NCBI GenBank assembly: GCA_038380795.1
Contig: CM076260.1
Coordinates: forward strand, 80,451,843-80,515,842
DNA: 64,000 nucleotides
Reading direction: 5' to 3'
Source: Pyrocephalus nanus
Lineage: Eukaryota > Chordata > Aves > Passeriformes > Tyrannidae
The notes below the pieces were generated by a model. It had not been told where the DNA came from and did no database searches. It saw nothing but the letters and a program-made list of their open reading frames with translations. The position numbers were made by a program, and so were the translations under genes. Shown piece after piece: positions 1-12,300 of the stretch; the first letter of the stretch is position 1; the number at the start of each line of letters is the position of its first letter.

Positions 1-573
1 GCCCCCTTACCCCTCTCTGCCACTTTACAATCTCAGGAACATCTGTTAGGTCTCTGCCTTGATTAATGGTTTGTGGGCAGCTGGCTCCCCTTGAGTTTAT
101 CAGAAACACTGTCTGCTCCCAGGAACTTCTGTTGCCTACTGAGCTCCTGTTTTCTAACAAATAGCCTTGAAAACCGTTTTTTATCTGAGTAATAGCCAGA
201 GTGGAACAATATTATTATTATTAGACTTTTCAAGGAAAATTCCTGTAACTTCCAGCCTGGATTGTGGTCAGGATGGAAATTTACTGATAATCAGAGTCAA
301 TCATCTTGCAACCCTATAAACAGTGCTCTAATTGAGATCCTTTGAGCTCTTCTGGGCTGCAGTAGCATCTCCCTCTGAGTGGAACATCTCTAGAGCTCGA
401 CAACTCTGAAATTTGCAATACTCAGAGGACCACTGAAGACAGGCACTAGACTGATACCCTCCACTCCTTAAAGCTCAACCCTTTTAGCTATTGAAAGATG
501 CAAAGGTTTCCGACATGAATACTTCACTGAACTCAAGGGGAATTTTTCACAGGTATACCTTTGTATGTAATTC

Positions 574-613
<40 letters not shown>

Positions 614-3284
614 TCTGTGTGAATTGATTTAAATATGTACTATGAATGTTCCCATCTTAGATTCATAGTTACATTAGATTCATAATTAAGTTATTGTTGT
701 GCTTATAGCAAATCCTATTGAATAATTTTGTTAAATGTTAAATTCGTGAAGTATTAGATTGTGCTGAATTCCTTAGACATAAGCCATTGATCAAGTCTGA
801 GGCTAAGTTTGGCAAGGAGATTCCCTTTAAACCTCGTGACTCAACATGAGGGTCTCCCCTTACTCTTTGGCACCCTTACCCTTTTCCATTCCCAGTCTCC
901 ATGTAAATCATGCCAGATTTGGTTCTAATCTGATTTTTCCTTTGTGTGCTTTATCCATGTTATCAGTGGTAGAGTGAACCTTGCCACTGAACTTTATCAC
1001 ACTTTTGCAAATTTATATGAAACTTTATTTTGCTGATCCCTTTGCCAGTGACTGCAAATGACTCTAACCACTTGTTCATGACAAACATTAGTGAGAGAGG
1101 GTGGCTTCAGGGGAAGTTCTGATCGCACAGATGTTTTAAAACTTTTATAGGATTAGGTGAAATAACTGTGCTCTGCTTGCAGAATGAGAGAGGGATATTT
1201 GCACTCAGCTGCTACAGCTTCTGGGATGAAGGTCAGAGTCTTGTGAAGGACCATCCTTCCTAGTGCTTAACATAAAGGAAACAGGTGTGTGGATAGCTTG
1301 GCCTCACACCAGAGCTGTTCAAGGCAGTACTGGGAAAAAAATAAGTCTTTGGAGGTCAAAATATGGAATATATTACCATTTCAAAGACAGCTACAAGGCT
1401 TTTGAGAACAGTAATACCTGTGTAGTTCAGCTGTGATTTATAAATGTGACAAAAATAGGTGGTTGTGATTTTGCCAACGTGTAAAGTGGATAATCTGATA
1501 GTCCTTCTTTGGCTGTGAACAGACAATATATAACCTGAGGGAAGAAAAGTACTTATGGATATGTTGCATGAACACTGGCAGACCATTCACGTGCACTGTA
1601 CAGAGGCACCTGGGTGTGGGGTCAGGCCTTGACTGACACTCAAGAAGTTCTGTAGGCAACAAAAGTCAATAGAGTACAGAGAATAATGCTAAGGAACTGT
1701 ATGTTTTTGCCTGCAAACAGTTTTAGCTAATTAGAGCATACAGACATTTTTCTTTTATAACGACCTTGCTTAAGTAAGATCCAAGGAATATTTCAAGGAC
1801 TACTAGGCTCTGCTGTTATATTCACAACATACTAGAGGAAGAGGTAGCTAGACAATTTTACAATTCAGTCTAGTACTGAAGACTGCAGACACTGAAGAAC
1901 AGGTGATGTATCTAGCCATCCACTTACCCTTGCTGCAGCATATGGTTTCCTCACAGTTAACATTCTGGTGCTTTGTCCCAAAATTACATGGTGAGTTTCA
2001 GACGACCTGTCCATCGGCACCCGTTAAGTTCACCGGCACTGGTCTTGTTCGCCTGTCGACTCCTCCCTTGCTGAGAGGAATGGGTCACTCTGTCAGCCAC
2101 TGTCAGTTTGCTCAGGTGGGCACCTCTGTTTGTGTTCCAAGTCCTTCATCCTCCATCCCTAAAAGTTACATCCTCAGATATTTGCAAAGTGTTATCACAC
2201 ATCTGTAGCTATTTTTAGTTTAATAATATATACCTTGAACTTTGGATTTTCCCCTGAAGGTTTATCCACTCCTATTCCTGGAAAATTCATTATTTCCTGG
2301 ATGATTTTCATGCAATTGTCTTCAATTTGCCAGTCAATTCATTGTAGCAAAGTGGTTGAACTGGAACGCAGTGTTTTAAATGACACTTTTAAGTGGAGAT
2401 GATAGGTTTTTATATCCTTCTATGCAATCTGATGCTCTACATGGCTAATGTCTCCCACATTTTTCATCCCCTGGGGAAAGCATTTATCCTTTTTGAGCAT
2501 ATTGTATTCCAGATTTTAACTTCTCCAGTATAGATTAGTTTGCATTTTCTGAATATTTTCACTTTTAATTTCTTACTTGTCTTTAAATTATTTCTCTACA
2601 ACTATGGGAGAAAGTTTCAAATCTCTAATTATTGTCATCAAAATGACTTCTGAGCTGAGAGGTAGGGCAGAGCCCTGCAGTACCCAGCAAGAAAACTCTG
2701 GCATTTAAATCTTTATGTCTTCATTTACTGTGCAGCCACTTTTTATTATAGAGCATCCTAATGCAATGTTTGTTATTACTCAGTGTTATCAGAGAAAACA
2801 TGCTCTTCCTCTGCCCTTTCTTGTGTGGTCTCCCTAAACTGACAAAACTGTACATTTATCAGTCCTTTTATACCTGCATTTCAAGTTCAGTGTAAGAAGT
2901 GACAGCTGCAGTAAGTGTTGAAGGAAAAGCCTGAACTCCGGTGTCAGTCAAGAGCTTTGACCTCTGCTGTACTTCTATGGCTTAATGGTACTTTCATTTT
3001 TTAATTCAAGAAATTGTATAAAGTTGTAAATTAATGGAAATGTGCATAGAACTTATTAAAAAATAAAAGGATGGTGATCTGCAAGTGTCATAGGCTGCCA
3101 TCTGTTGTTTTATATCTCCCAATTTAGAAATAAACAAAATAGGCGGAAATAACTTTGTTCATTTATTGTTATTATTAATTGGCTGAATATATATTTGGTT
3201 GAATAGATATATTTATACAATGTACATGTTATGTATGTGTATGTATACATATCGATTAAGACAGTGCTGCACTTAATTCACAAC
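1..3284. other. Intergenic DNA, no gene seen
   Basis: AT-rich sequence upstream of SCCPDH. Open frames here are short, start at arbitrary ATGs and show no recognisable protein family or exon pattern. The only structured element is a TG dinucleotide run near 575-611. CNST is the expected upstream neighbour in other amniotes, but no CNST exon is visible. Confidence 0.6.
575..611. repeat. (TG)n microsatellite
   Basis: About 18 uninterrupted TG units, directly visible, followed by degenerate TG-rich sequence. Confidence 0.95.
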
Positions 3285-3997
3285 TCCATGCAACACTGTG
3301 GGCTTAGGGCAGAGTGGCTGGAAAGCTGCCCAGTGGAAAAGGACCTGGGGGTGTTGGTCAATAGAGGCTGAACATGAGCCAGCAGTGTGCCCAGGCGGTC
3401 AAGAAGGCCAAAGGCATCCTGGCCTGCATCAGGAATGGTGTGGTCAGCAGGACTAGGGAAGTGTACTCAGCGCTGGTGGGGCCCTACCTTGAGTACTGTG
3501 TCCAGTTTTGGGCCCCTCACTACAAGAAGGACACTGAGGTGCTGGAGCGTGTCCAGAAGGGCAACAGAGCTGGTGAAGGATCTGGATGCAAGTGTAATGC
3601 AGAGCAGCTGAGGGAGCTGGGGTTGTTTATCCTGGAGAACAGGAGACTCATGGTGGACCATATTGCTCTCTACAACTACCTCAAAGGAGGCTGTAGCCAG
3701 GTGGGGATCAACCTCTTCTTCCAGGTACCAAGAGACAGGAAAAGAGGAAATGGCTCCAAGTTGTGCCACAGGAGGGTTAGACTACATATTAGGAAGAATT
3801 TCTTTGTGGAAAGAGTGGTCAAGCATTGGAACAGGCTGCCCAGGGAAGTGGTAAAGACACCATCTATGGAGACATTTTAAATGTCTAGATGTGGTGGTTA
3901 GGGACATGGTTTAGTGGTGGACTTGTCAGTGTTAGATTTACATTTGGACTCGGTGATCTTAAGGGTCTTTTCCAACCTAAATGATTTTATGATTCAA
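3285..3997 (+). mobile_element. CR1-type LINE fragment, 3' part of ORF2 and 3' UTR
   Basis: An open frame at 3374-3880 (168 residues) matches the C-terminal part of CR1 reverse transcriptase. It carries the family signatures [25 protein letters not shown] and [11 protein letters not shown]. Downstream is the typical CR1 3' tail, ending near 3997 in TTTTATGATTCA-like sequence. The element is 5'-truncated, as most genomic CR1 copies are. The frame is uninterrupted here but differs from the family at several sites (for example a GEGSGCKCN stretch), so this is an inactive relic, not a host gene. Confidence 0.9.
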
Positions 3998-5197
3998 GGT
4001 TGGAGTGGTTTTTTGGAAGAAGTTAGATGATATTTTAATTTTAAAATGTAATGAAAATAAAATAAATAAAGTGTTACTAAACTGCCACATGGGGCAAGCA
4101 GCTGTCTGTTGGGGTGTCTGCAGTCTTTCAAGCTTACTGAGCATTTCAAGCTCCTCCTTTTCATCCCAGTCTAAACGATTTTGTTTATTGCCAGTTTTCT
4201 TAAGTTCTGTATAGGTTTTTGGAGCCTGTTGTCTCTTGATTATAGAGTAATGTTCTGCATAAATTAAAAATAAGATACATTATCCACTAAAAACTGTTTG
4301 CTTTGTTCCAGAAACTTTTATTCTCAAGGTCGTAGAGTACTGAGTAACTGTAGCAGGTATATGGATGCCTGCCTTTTTTTCTTGTAAATTCCTTATATAC
4401 TCACCCACGTAACTCTTCGTACCCTGCAGTGAATTATCTCTGCATTGTTAATCAGCTTTATTTCCCAACACCTCTGCTTGCTCTTATGCTCTATTTTTCT
4501 TTTGTTCCGTACCAGCTTTTGCAATGATGCAAGCCATCTGTCTTATTTCATCCTTTGAGGTACAAGAAAATTACCATGCTGTGTTTAAAAAATGGCCTTC
4601 ATGCAGCATTGTGTAATTGACATCATATTGCACTCTTTCTGCTACCTTATTATTATTACTATTTTAATGAAAAAGTACTAATGGAACATCTGCATTTCCA
4701 CTCTAATAAATAAAAAGTATCTGAAAGTTACAAACGAATATAAAAAACTTTACTACAAGGATTGGTGTCCAAGAAAAATATGAAACACGGGAAAGAAATA
4801 TAGATATGAAGAATTTTATCCAAACAACTACTGCATGAAATGAAGGGGCATACAGCTGTTCTTATAAATGCTTACACAGATTCCTTAGATTCTGTTACAG
4901 GCTCTAGGTGGAACAGGAGAAGCTGGCAAAGGGAGGCATGCCCCTTTTTATTTAAGGAATAATATGGTGAGTTCACACATGGGGGGGAGTGTGTGCATGT
5001 TCACTTTTGTGCTTTTCTATCCCAAAGAAATTGGCAGAGACCTCTAGTAATTGAAGCTATTTTAGACTGAGTCAGTTTTGCTAAAGGAGGCTTTAAAGAA
5101 CTGAAATCTTGAAGTATCTGTATGCAGATACACATGGAAAAAACCCAAAACACCTTCAAATCTGAAAAACAAGATTTTAAAAGAAACAGCAGTATCT

Positions 5198-5276
5198 GGT
5201 TGTTTGGGGTTTTTTGTTTTGTTTTTGTTGTTGTTGTTTGGTTGGTTGGTTTTGGGTTTTTGTGGGTTTTTTTTTT
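5198..5276. repeat. T-rich / GTTT low-complexity tract
   Basis: Irregular runs of GTTTT, GTTG and T; simple sequence read directly. It generates an apparent minus-strand ORF rich in Lys, Thr and Asn that has no coding support. Confidence 0.8.
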
Positions 5277-5726
5277 GTGAGCTTCTAAAGCTGATTCAAG
5301 TTGGAAACTTCTTTGCAGAACTGCACTTGGCAGCAGATCTGACACTTCTTGTCTTCCTATTGGATGAGGAAAAACTGTAAATCATCCCACTGCTTTCCCA
5401 CAGAATAATTTTTGCAATCCTGTATTGGTGTTACTAACTAGGGAGACAGGTTAACCTTTGCCTTTAGTCAAGACTGCTCTAAGCCTTCCATTTAAAATCA
5501 GAGCCTTGACATCACCTTGATGTTTGCTGTTTTGAAATCTACTTGTTAGTTACACAGGCAGGAATGTAAACTGTTTTAGAGACTTTGATTTTTGTTCTTT
5601 TTTAACCCAGAGAGCTGCAGGGAAACTGGAGATGTCTGCATGCAGAATTCTTCAACTTGCCAAAGAGAGAGGTCTCTCTCAAAATAAAAAGAGTTGGAGA
5701 TACCATAATGATGTTTTATGTAAGCA

Positions 5727-5815
5727 AAAACAAAACAAAACAAAACAAAACAACCAAGAAAGTAAAAAACCACACCCAAAACAAAACAACCAACAGCAAC
5801 AAAAAAAACCAAACC
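5727..5815. repeat. A-rich (AAAAC)n low-complexity tract
   Basis: Repeated AAAAC units followed by further A and AAC-rich sequence. The Lys/Asn/Gln-rich reading frames across it are products of the repeat. Confidence 0.85.
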
Positions 5816-7194
5816 CAGACAAATGCCAAGTTTGTCACGTTTTTATACCCCCTAGTTGTTTCTCAGGTATCCTTCTGCAATTCTGAAAGCCCAATTTCTT
5901 GCTTGTGCAAGCTGCAATTTACAAGAGTTATCTTGTTCCTGCAGCGTGTTTTAAAGAACACAGATGACATTGAAAGAGTAGGTGAAATCTTGAGAGTAAG
6001 AGAAACTGGTGTAATGTTTCAGTCATCAAGAGGAGACAGGGCACTCAGCACTGCATACAAGCTTGTGCTTGCCAAGCCCCTGCCTATCAACACAATGAAG
6101 GTCTTATCCAATACATGTGGCCCGAGGAAGCTTGTGCAGTCCTGATTCTTCACAAATAGTTGAGCCAGAATCATAGGTTTATAAATTGCTTTGTTTTCTG
6201 GGAATGACAGGGGATAATATGGAAGAGTAGGCAAGAGAGGCAAGCATCTGGAGCAAAGACATGAAGAAAGCATTCTGAGGATCCCAGCCAGACCTGCATG
6301 CTATGTCAAAACCCCTCAGTAAATTTGCAGGCTTATTAAAACCTCCTGTCGCTGAATAATTTTAAATATTAAGGCAAAAGTCTGAAGAAAAAAATATTTT
6401 TGTTAACTTCAAATTGGGGGAAAAAATATATATTGTTTATTGCTGAAATGTTTTACAAAAGAGAAAGGAGAATGGAAGACCAAAGTCAGTGGCCTCAGAG
6501 AAAACAGACTTGACTTCAGCAATCGGTGGCAGAAGAAAAAAATTGAGAGTAAGAAGAAAGTAGCTCAGAGGAGTTCAACACTCTTGTGAGCACAGATGGA
6601 AATTATCCCAGAGTGTAGGAAGGAGTGGAAGGTAGAAGAGACCAACTTGACTAATGAGATGTTCAGTGACCTCAAACACAAGAAACTGGTTTTGCAGGGT
6701 TACTCTGTAAATCAGATCAACAAAATTATCTGAATTAAAAAGGAACACAAAACCCGTCTTTGTCCTTCCCTCCCCCACTCTTTGTTTTTTGTTAGACTGA
6801 TTTGTTTCACTGACACAGCTGATGGTGTAGGCCTACAAACAACTGCATCAGCACTACTCAAGGAGTTGATACTGATGCTTAGAGGAGAGGATATGCCTTG
6901 GAGATGAGACATTTAGCATGTATTCATAAAGGTCATTACTCTTCAGTACAGATCTGAGATGGGAAAAGACTAGTTAGGTAGCAATAATTTGAAAAAACCT
7001 CCGAGGTGGAACAGATCATGAGATTCAAGTGCAGCAACAATAATACTTGGAAAAAAGGAAAAAAAAATAAAAAGGCTAATGTTTGAGGCATGTGGAAACA
7101 GTGGTAAACTCCATCCCATCAAATAACCTTCTCAATCATTTTGGCACCGACAGTGTGAATGTGGGGTCTAGAAGTGGACACTAGGCTACCAGAA

Positions 7195-7575
7195 AAATGA
7201 AAAACAGCTGGAGAAAGTTCAGAAGAGAACAGGAAAAAATGTATGTAGAAAGTGGCCTGTATGGAAAAATCAAAAAACTCTTTTTAGTATAGGGAAGACT
7301 GAGGAGATGCATGACAGTTTCCGGTTTTGCAGCATCTTTGTATATACTCCTCTGGGATTAAATCTTTTGCCAAGATGTCCTCAAGAAACAAGATAAATAG
7401 TTTGGGGCTAAAACTACAGGTATGAAGATTTAGCTCCTTGTCTCCAGCCATATGTATAAGAAACGCAGGTGGAGACTGCCTGAGGAACAGTGTGAAAGCC
7501 TCTATCACTGGAGGTTTTAAAACAGGTTTGACAGGTCTCTGTTGGGAAGAGTTTAGATAAGGAAGATGCTCCCTG
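7195..7575 (+). mobile_element. Possible ancient CR1/L3-like LINE remnant
   Basis: The stretch near 7500-7565 (a 'CACTGGAGGTTTTAAAACAGG' like block, then a GTTTAGATAAGG-like end) resembles the 3' end of old CR1/L3-like LINEs. The part near 7200-7250 resembles the coding segment that reads as a LEKVQKRTG-like motif. It is heavily diverged, and the boundaries are rough. Confidence 0.4.
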
Positions 7576-7979
7576 GGAAAAAGGGCCAGAGAGCAGGATT
7601 CACGAGGCTGTTCCTGCGTGACTTGCTGCGAGCCTCTGGAATCCAGGTGAGCAGCCTGGCCATGGAAAGCACAGAAAACACAGCCAGACCTCACCATTCG
7701 GTGCAGACTTGGATGCTCCATACCAAAGTGTCTCTGCAGGGCCACTGCTTCTCCTCACCACAGCAGAAACTTCACATTTTGTGTTGTTCTGCTTTTGCTG
7801 TTGAGCAAACCATGAATATTTGCCACAATTTTGGGGAAAAGAGTGTGTTTCATTTTACTTCTAGGTAATTAAAGTTTTCTATTTTGCAGACCATCTGTAT
7901 TAGCTGTGCTGAAAAGCCTATTGCAGTAGCTCGTAGCAATGAGCCATGCTCATCACAAGAGAGTATGTCTGCTGTGGGA

Positions 7980-8443
7980 CCAGTGATGGTGATCCAGAGG
8001 AGGGCCGCCAAGTTGATCACGGGGGTGGAGCACCTCTCCTCTGAGGAAAGGCTGAGAGAATTTAGATTGTTCAGCATGTAAAAGAGAAGGCTTCACAGTG
8101 ACATAAAGTACCTGAAGGGAACTTAAAGGAAAGATGGGGCAAGACTATTTACAGGAGAATGTAGTGACAGGACAAGGGCTAATGGATTCAAATTGAAAGA
8201 GGATAGGCTTAGATTAGATTTTAGGAAAAACTTCTTTACTGTGAGGGTGGTGAGACAGTGGAACAGGTTGCCCAAAGAAGCTGTGGATGCCCCATCCCTA
8301 TAGGTGTTCAAGGCCAGGTTGGATGGGGCTGTGAGCAAGTTGGTCTAGCTGAAGGCGCCCCTGCCCACGGCAGACGGCTAGAGGAACTAGATGATCCTCA
8401 AGGTCCCTTCCAACCCGAACCACTCTCTGATTCTGTGGTGGCT
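7980..8443 (+). mobile_element. CR1 LINE 3' end
   Basis: Typical CR1 3' segment on the + strand: the RT C-terminal region with frameshifts ('GTGGAACAGGTTGCCC', 'GTTCAAGGCCAGGTTGGATGG'), then the 'AAGGTCCCTTCCAACCC' tail and a final ATTCTGTG. It ends only about 140 bases before the CpG-rich SCCPDH promoter begins and about 310 bases before the SCCPDH start codon. The reading frame is broken. Confidence 0.9.
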
Positions 8444-8579
8444 TCTCCCTACAAATGTTGTTGCTTATACCGCCGGGCTCCAAGCCCTCTCGGCCGTACG
8501 CTGACACACTTCTATTATGGTATGGTATGCTTATGGTATGTCAGCTTCCCTCTCCGCACAGCCAACACCTCTCCCTCTT

Positions 8580-9350
8580 CCCCAATTACTGCAACGCGAC
8601 CAGAGGCGGTTTCTGCCCCAGCGGGGCCCGACAGCCCGGGCGGGGCGGGGCTGAGGCCGCGGGGGCCGGCGGGGCGGGCCGGGGCGGGGCTGTGATCGCT
8701 GTGATCGCGGTGATCCCGGCGGTGCCCGGAGTGCGACGGCTGCTTTCGCCATGGCGGCCGGCAGCGGCACCAAGGCGGCCGGGCGGCCCTACGACATGGT
8801 GGTGTTCGGCGCCTCGGGCTTTACCGGGCAGTTCGTGGTGGAGGAGGTGGCGCGGGCGGCGGCGGCGGCGGCCGCCGGAGAGGGCCCGCTGTGCCGCGGC
8901 CCCCTGCGTTGGGCCGTGGCCGGGCGGAGCCGCGAGAAGCTGCGGGCCGTGCTGGAGCGGGCGGCCGAGCGGCTGGGTACGGGCCGGGCCGGGTCGGGGG
9001 CGCAGCGCCGGGCTGGGGGAGCAGCGGGTCGGGCCCGGAGCCCCCCGCGGGCGGGTGTGCGGGGAAGGGCTGCGGGGCGGAGGTGGGGCTCGCCCCGGGA
9101 AGGGCGGCGAGGGTGACCGCGGTGTCTGGTGCGCAGGGAAGGCGACGCTCGGGGCAGAGGTCGACGTGCTGCTGTGCGATGTGAGCGACGCGGGCTCGCT
9201 GGCCGCCATGGCGAGGCAGACCCGGGTGGTGCTCAACTGCGTGGGCCCGGTGAGTGCGGGGTGCGGGCGGGGCCGCGCCGGGGCTGGGGCGGCCGCGCTT
9301 CCCGCGCCTCCCTCGGCACGGAGAGCTGCGGGCGAGCGCCGCGGGGCTAC
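8580..9350 (+). promoter_or_regulatory. CpG-island promoter of SCCPDH
   Basis: The sequence changes abruptly from AT-rich DNA to very GC- and CpG-dense DNA. GC boxes (GGGGCGGGG and close variants) lie at about 8637-8650 and 8671-8690. No TATA box is seen, as expected of a housekeeping CpG-island promoter. Three spaced TGATC motifs occur at about 8693-8715. The start codon at 8751 sits in a good Kozak context (GCCATGG). The island covers exon 1, intron 1 and exon 2. Several long open frames on both strands here (for example at 8455-9507 and 8586-9524) are composition artefacts. Confidence 0.85.
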
Positions 9351-12300
9351 GCGGCTCCTTGGACCCGAACCCGAAGGACAGCCGCGCACTGCGGTGGCCG
9401 CAGGGTGTCCCACTGCAATGGCTGGTGGGGCGATGCGCGGAGGGGTCTCCTCACTCAAATGCACCGAGGTTCGGTTTAGGTCTTCCATAGGCAGCGTAAG
9501 AAACTGATGGCAAAGTTGGACCAACGTTTCTGGTTGGACCAGAGCCTTTTGAGTGGCACTAGGGTTAAAAGAAGAGCAGGAAGAGGGGCCCGCAGGTTTG
9601 CTTCTGTAAGCTTGACTCTTTTAAAACTTCCAGCGGCAGTATTTCCAGTACGTTCAGAGGGCATCAGAGTATGGGAGGTGGAAATTGGGACGTGACAAAC
9701 TCTTCGAAATTAAGAGTGTTTAAGCAGAGAATATACTGATAATGAAGCGCAAAAAAATGTAAGAGTGAGGTTAGCAGCAGTATTCAATTGGTCTTGGTGA
9801 TCTGATTTTCCGAGAAATCAGGTGTAGTAGTCTGTGCAGCAAACTCCATTATCAGTGATGAAATTTATCACATTGTTCCTTCTCCCCACACTCCCAAGAA
9901 ATAAAAGTGCTATTACATTTCTAGCCCCACTTAGCAAAATCAATAACCACCAAGTTAACTTTTGTTGTAGAGATGTACATTAGATAAAAGACGTTTGATA
10001 AGTTCTGATGTTTGGGGTTGCTTTTGTTACATGTGGTGTTCTTTCCTTCTATAGTATAGATTCTTCGGAGAGCCTGTGGTAGAAGCTTGTGTTGAAAATG
10101 GCGCAAGCTGCCTTGACATCAGTGGAGAGCCCCAGGTATGTAGAAACCACTACCTTACATGAAGGATCTGTGAATGGAGGGTGCTTCATGTTTCTGCAAA
10201 TGTTTCTGAACATGAACACAAATTCTGCCTCCTCATCTGCAATTACTGCAAAAGATGCAGTAATTCTTTTGAAGTACGCTAATGTGTATTGGTTGTATAG
10301 TTTTCTCGCTTTTAAGGCTAGAGTCTTTTAGTTTCTCTCTGGAAATCCCAAGTTGCTGAATTCTGCTTCAAGCCTCAGTTGTGATTCTGCATAGGAATTC
10401 TCTACATTTCTTTGCACTGCTGTGAAACTTTCATACCAGGAATTACGTATATATATGTCTTAAAGATGCTTGTAGGTGGTTTGAAGCATGTAGGGTGCTA
10501 TAATGTGACAGTAAAGCACTGATGGCTAATATTGGAGATGGCCAAGAATGGATTTCTGCTTAAAATACTTGTTCTGTGTTTTAGTTCCTGGAGGGAATGT
10601 ACCTGAAATACAACGAAAAAGCTGCGCAAAAGGGAGTATATGTCGTTGGAAGCTGTGGTTTTGATTCCATACCAGCTGATATGGGAGTACTGTACACCAG
10701 AGACAAGTTGAAAGGTGACTTGAATAAATATATCTTTATGGTGAAAAGGAAATGCAGATTATGCTTTCATCTGGTTTCCTAAAGCAGCAGTGCTTTTGTG
10801 GAAACTCTTTCAGTGTCTCTTTTTGCCTGCCTTTACCAGGTGACCAGTTTCAACCAAATGTGGTAGAGAGAAATTTCAAAATAAGTCATATTCTCATATT
10901 GGGGAAGACTGGTCACTGGTAGAGTAGGTATTTGAGGTCAGGTTGCTCACTGAGAGGACAGAACCTTCATCTGTGAGCTGTTCAGCCAGTGTCTGGACTT
11001 CTCTAGGCAAGCCTCTGCACACTACTTCTTGTGCAGAGGATCTTGTAGGGAAGAGACAGTGAGGGGGGATGACAGCTGTGGGAAAGGGTCCACAGACTGG
11101 TAGGCAATCAGGTTTCCTAAGTTTTCTTTTTCAACTGCAAGCTCTTAGAAGCTGTTGTGTAAGTAGCAAGACAGTGCCATGCAGTGCCTTTTACTTTAGT
11201 AGTACCTAGAGGGTAACTGGAAGAAGACAAATATATTTGAGAAAAGATGTGAGAGGATTTAATTCTATGTAAATAATACTTTATACTGGTCTCAAATGAG
11301 ATCTCTGTTCATCAGATCTGACTTTCCATTGGGAGGGCCGATAGGAGTATCCAAATATTTTGCTTTTATGGACTATTAAAAAGGCTGTTAAATGGAGTTG
11401 GTTTAGTGTATTGAGAACTTTCAGTTGAAGAAACCTCAAGTGGGATCTGATTGGAAGGAGAAGCAAGGCATGGAAATGAGTATCTGGTTGTTCATGAGGT
11501 TGTAATTTCATGTTTGAAACTTGTTTTCAATAAAGATGTCTTTTATGTTTTCTTATTTTGACTTTATGGCATTACCACCTGTTTATCCGGTTACTTGTTA
11601 GATGGAAATTTACCATACAAGTAGTTTTATAGTCTCATAAGGAAATGAACAAAGCAAAACAAAACAGAATTTGGAGACATTGTTTTGTTCTGCTGCTCGT
11701 TGCAACTAAGCATTCTTTGCAGAACACAAGCTATACTAAAATAATGTTTTAGGATATTTTGTTCTGTTTCATGCTGTTTTGGTTTTTTGGGGGGGTTCAT
11801 GGGTTTTATTTTGGTGGGGTGTTTTTTGTGGTTCAGTTGTACCAAAATTCTTAGTCCATCTTTGCTTTCACAACCTACATCATCCTTTATTTTGAAACTT
11901 GCATGAAAAGGAAACGTGGCTCTTAATATTCCTTTCCCTTTTTTTACCCCAATGAATTTTTTACATTATCTCATTAACTAGATAAGACAAATGAAAAAAA
12001 ATGTAAGAACTGAAGGTCGTACTAATGACCCTTATTGAAGTACTTTACACAAGAAATTTAATACTTGCTTACTCAAATAGCTGTGCATCCTAACGTTATT
12101 TGGCTTTGAGATAAAGATGTAACTCTGCCTTTTCAGCTGATAGTGTCAGTGGCCTGCTATTTTAGTTTACCAGAGCGTAGTAGTGTGGTCTTGCAAACTA
12201 ATGGCTGCCTGTGCCAAGTAATGTTTTCTCCTCTCTTTTGACAGGTACCTTAACTGCTGTTGAAAGTTTCCTGTCGATCAAATCTGGGCCTGAGGTTAGT

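Larger units (their letters stand above)
3998..7190. other. Intergenic DNA, no gene seen
   Basis: AT-rich sequence with no recognisable coding exon, RNA gene or well-preserved transposable element. It contains two low-complexity patches listed separately. Short open frames on both strands look random. Confidence 0.6.

Noticed and set aside
1903..2208. 101-residue open frame upstream of SCCPDH
   Set aside because: No family similarity, no splice or promoter context, and length expected by chance.
3374..3880. 168-residue open frame as a host gene
   Set aside because: It is the C-terminal part of CR1 reverse transcriptase followed by a CR1 3' tail.
8455..9524. Long open frames (350 residues on +, 312 on -) over the CpG island
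   Set aside because: GC-rich sequence lacks stops in all frames. The real coding frame is the SCCPDH exon 1 and 2 frame; these others cross introns and have Arg/Pro/Gly/Ala composition without homology.
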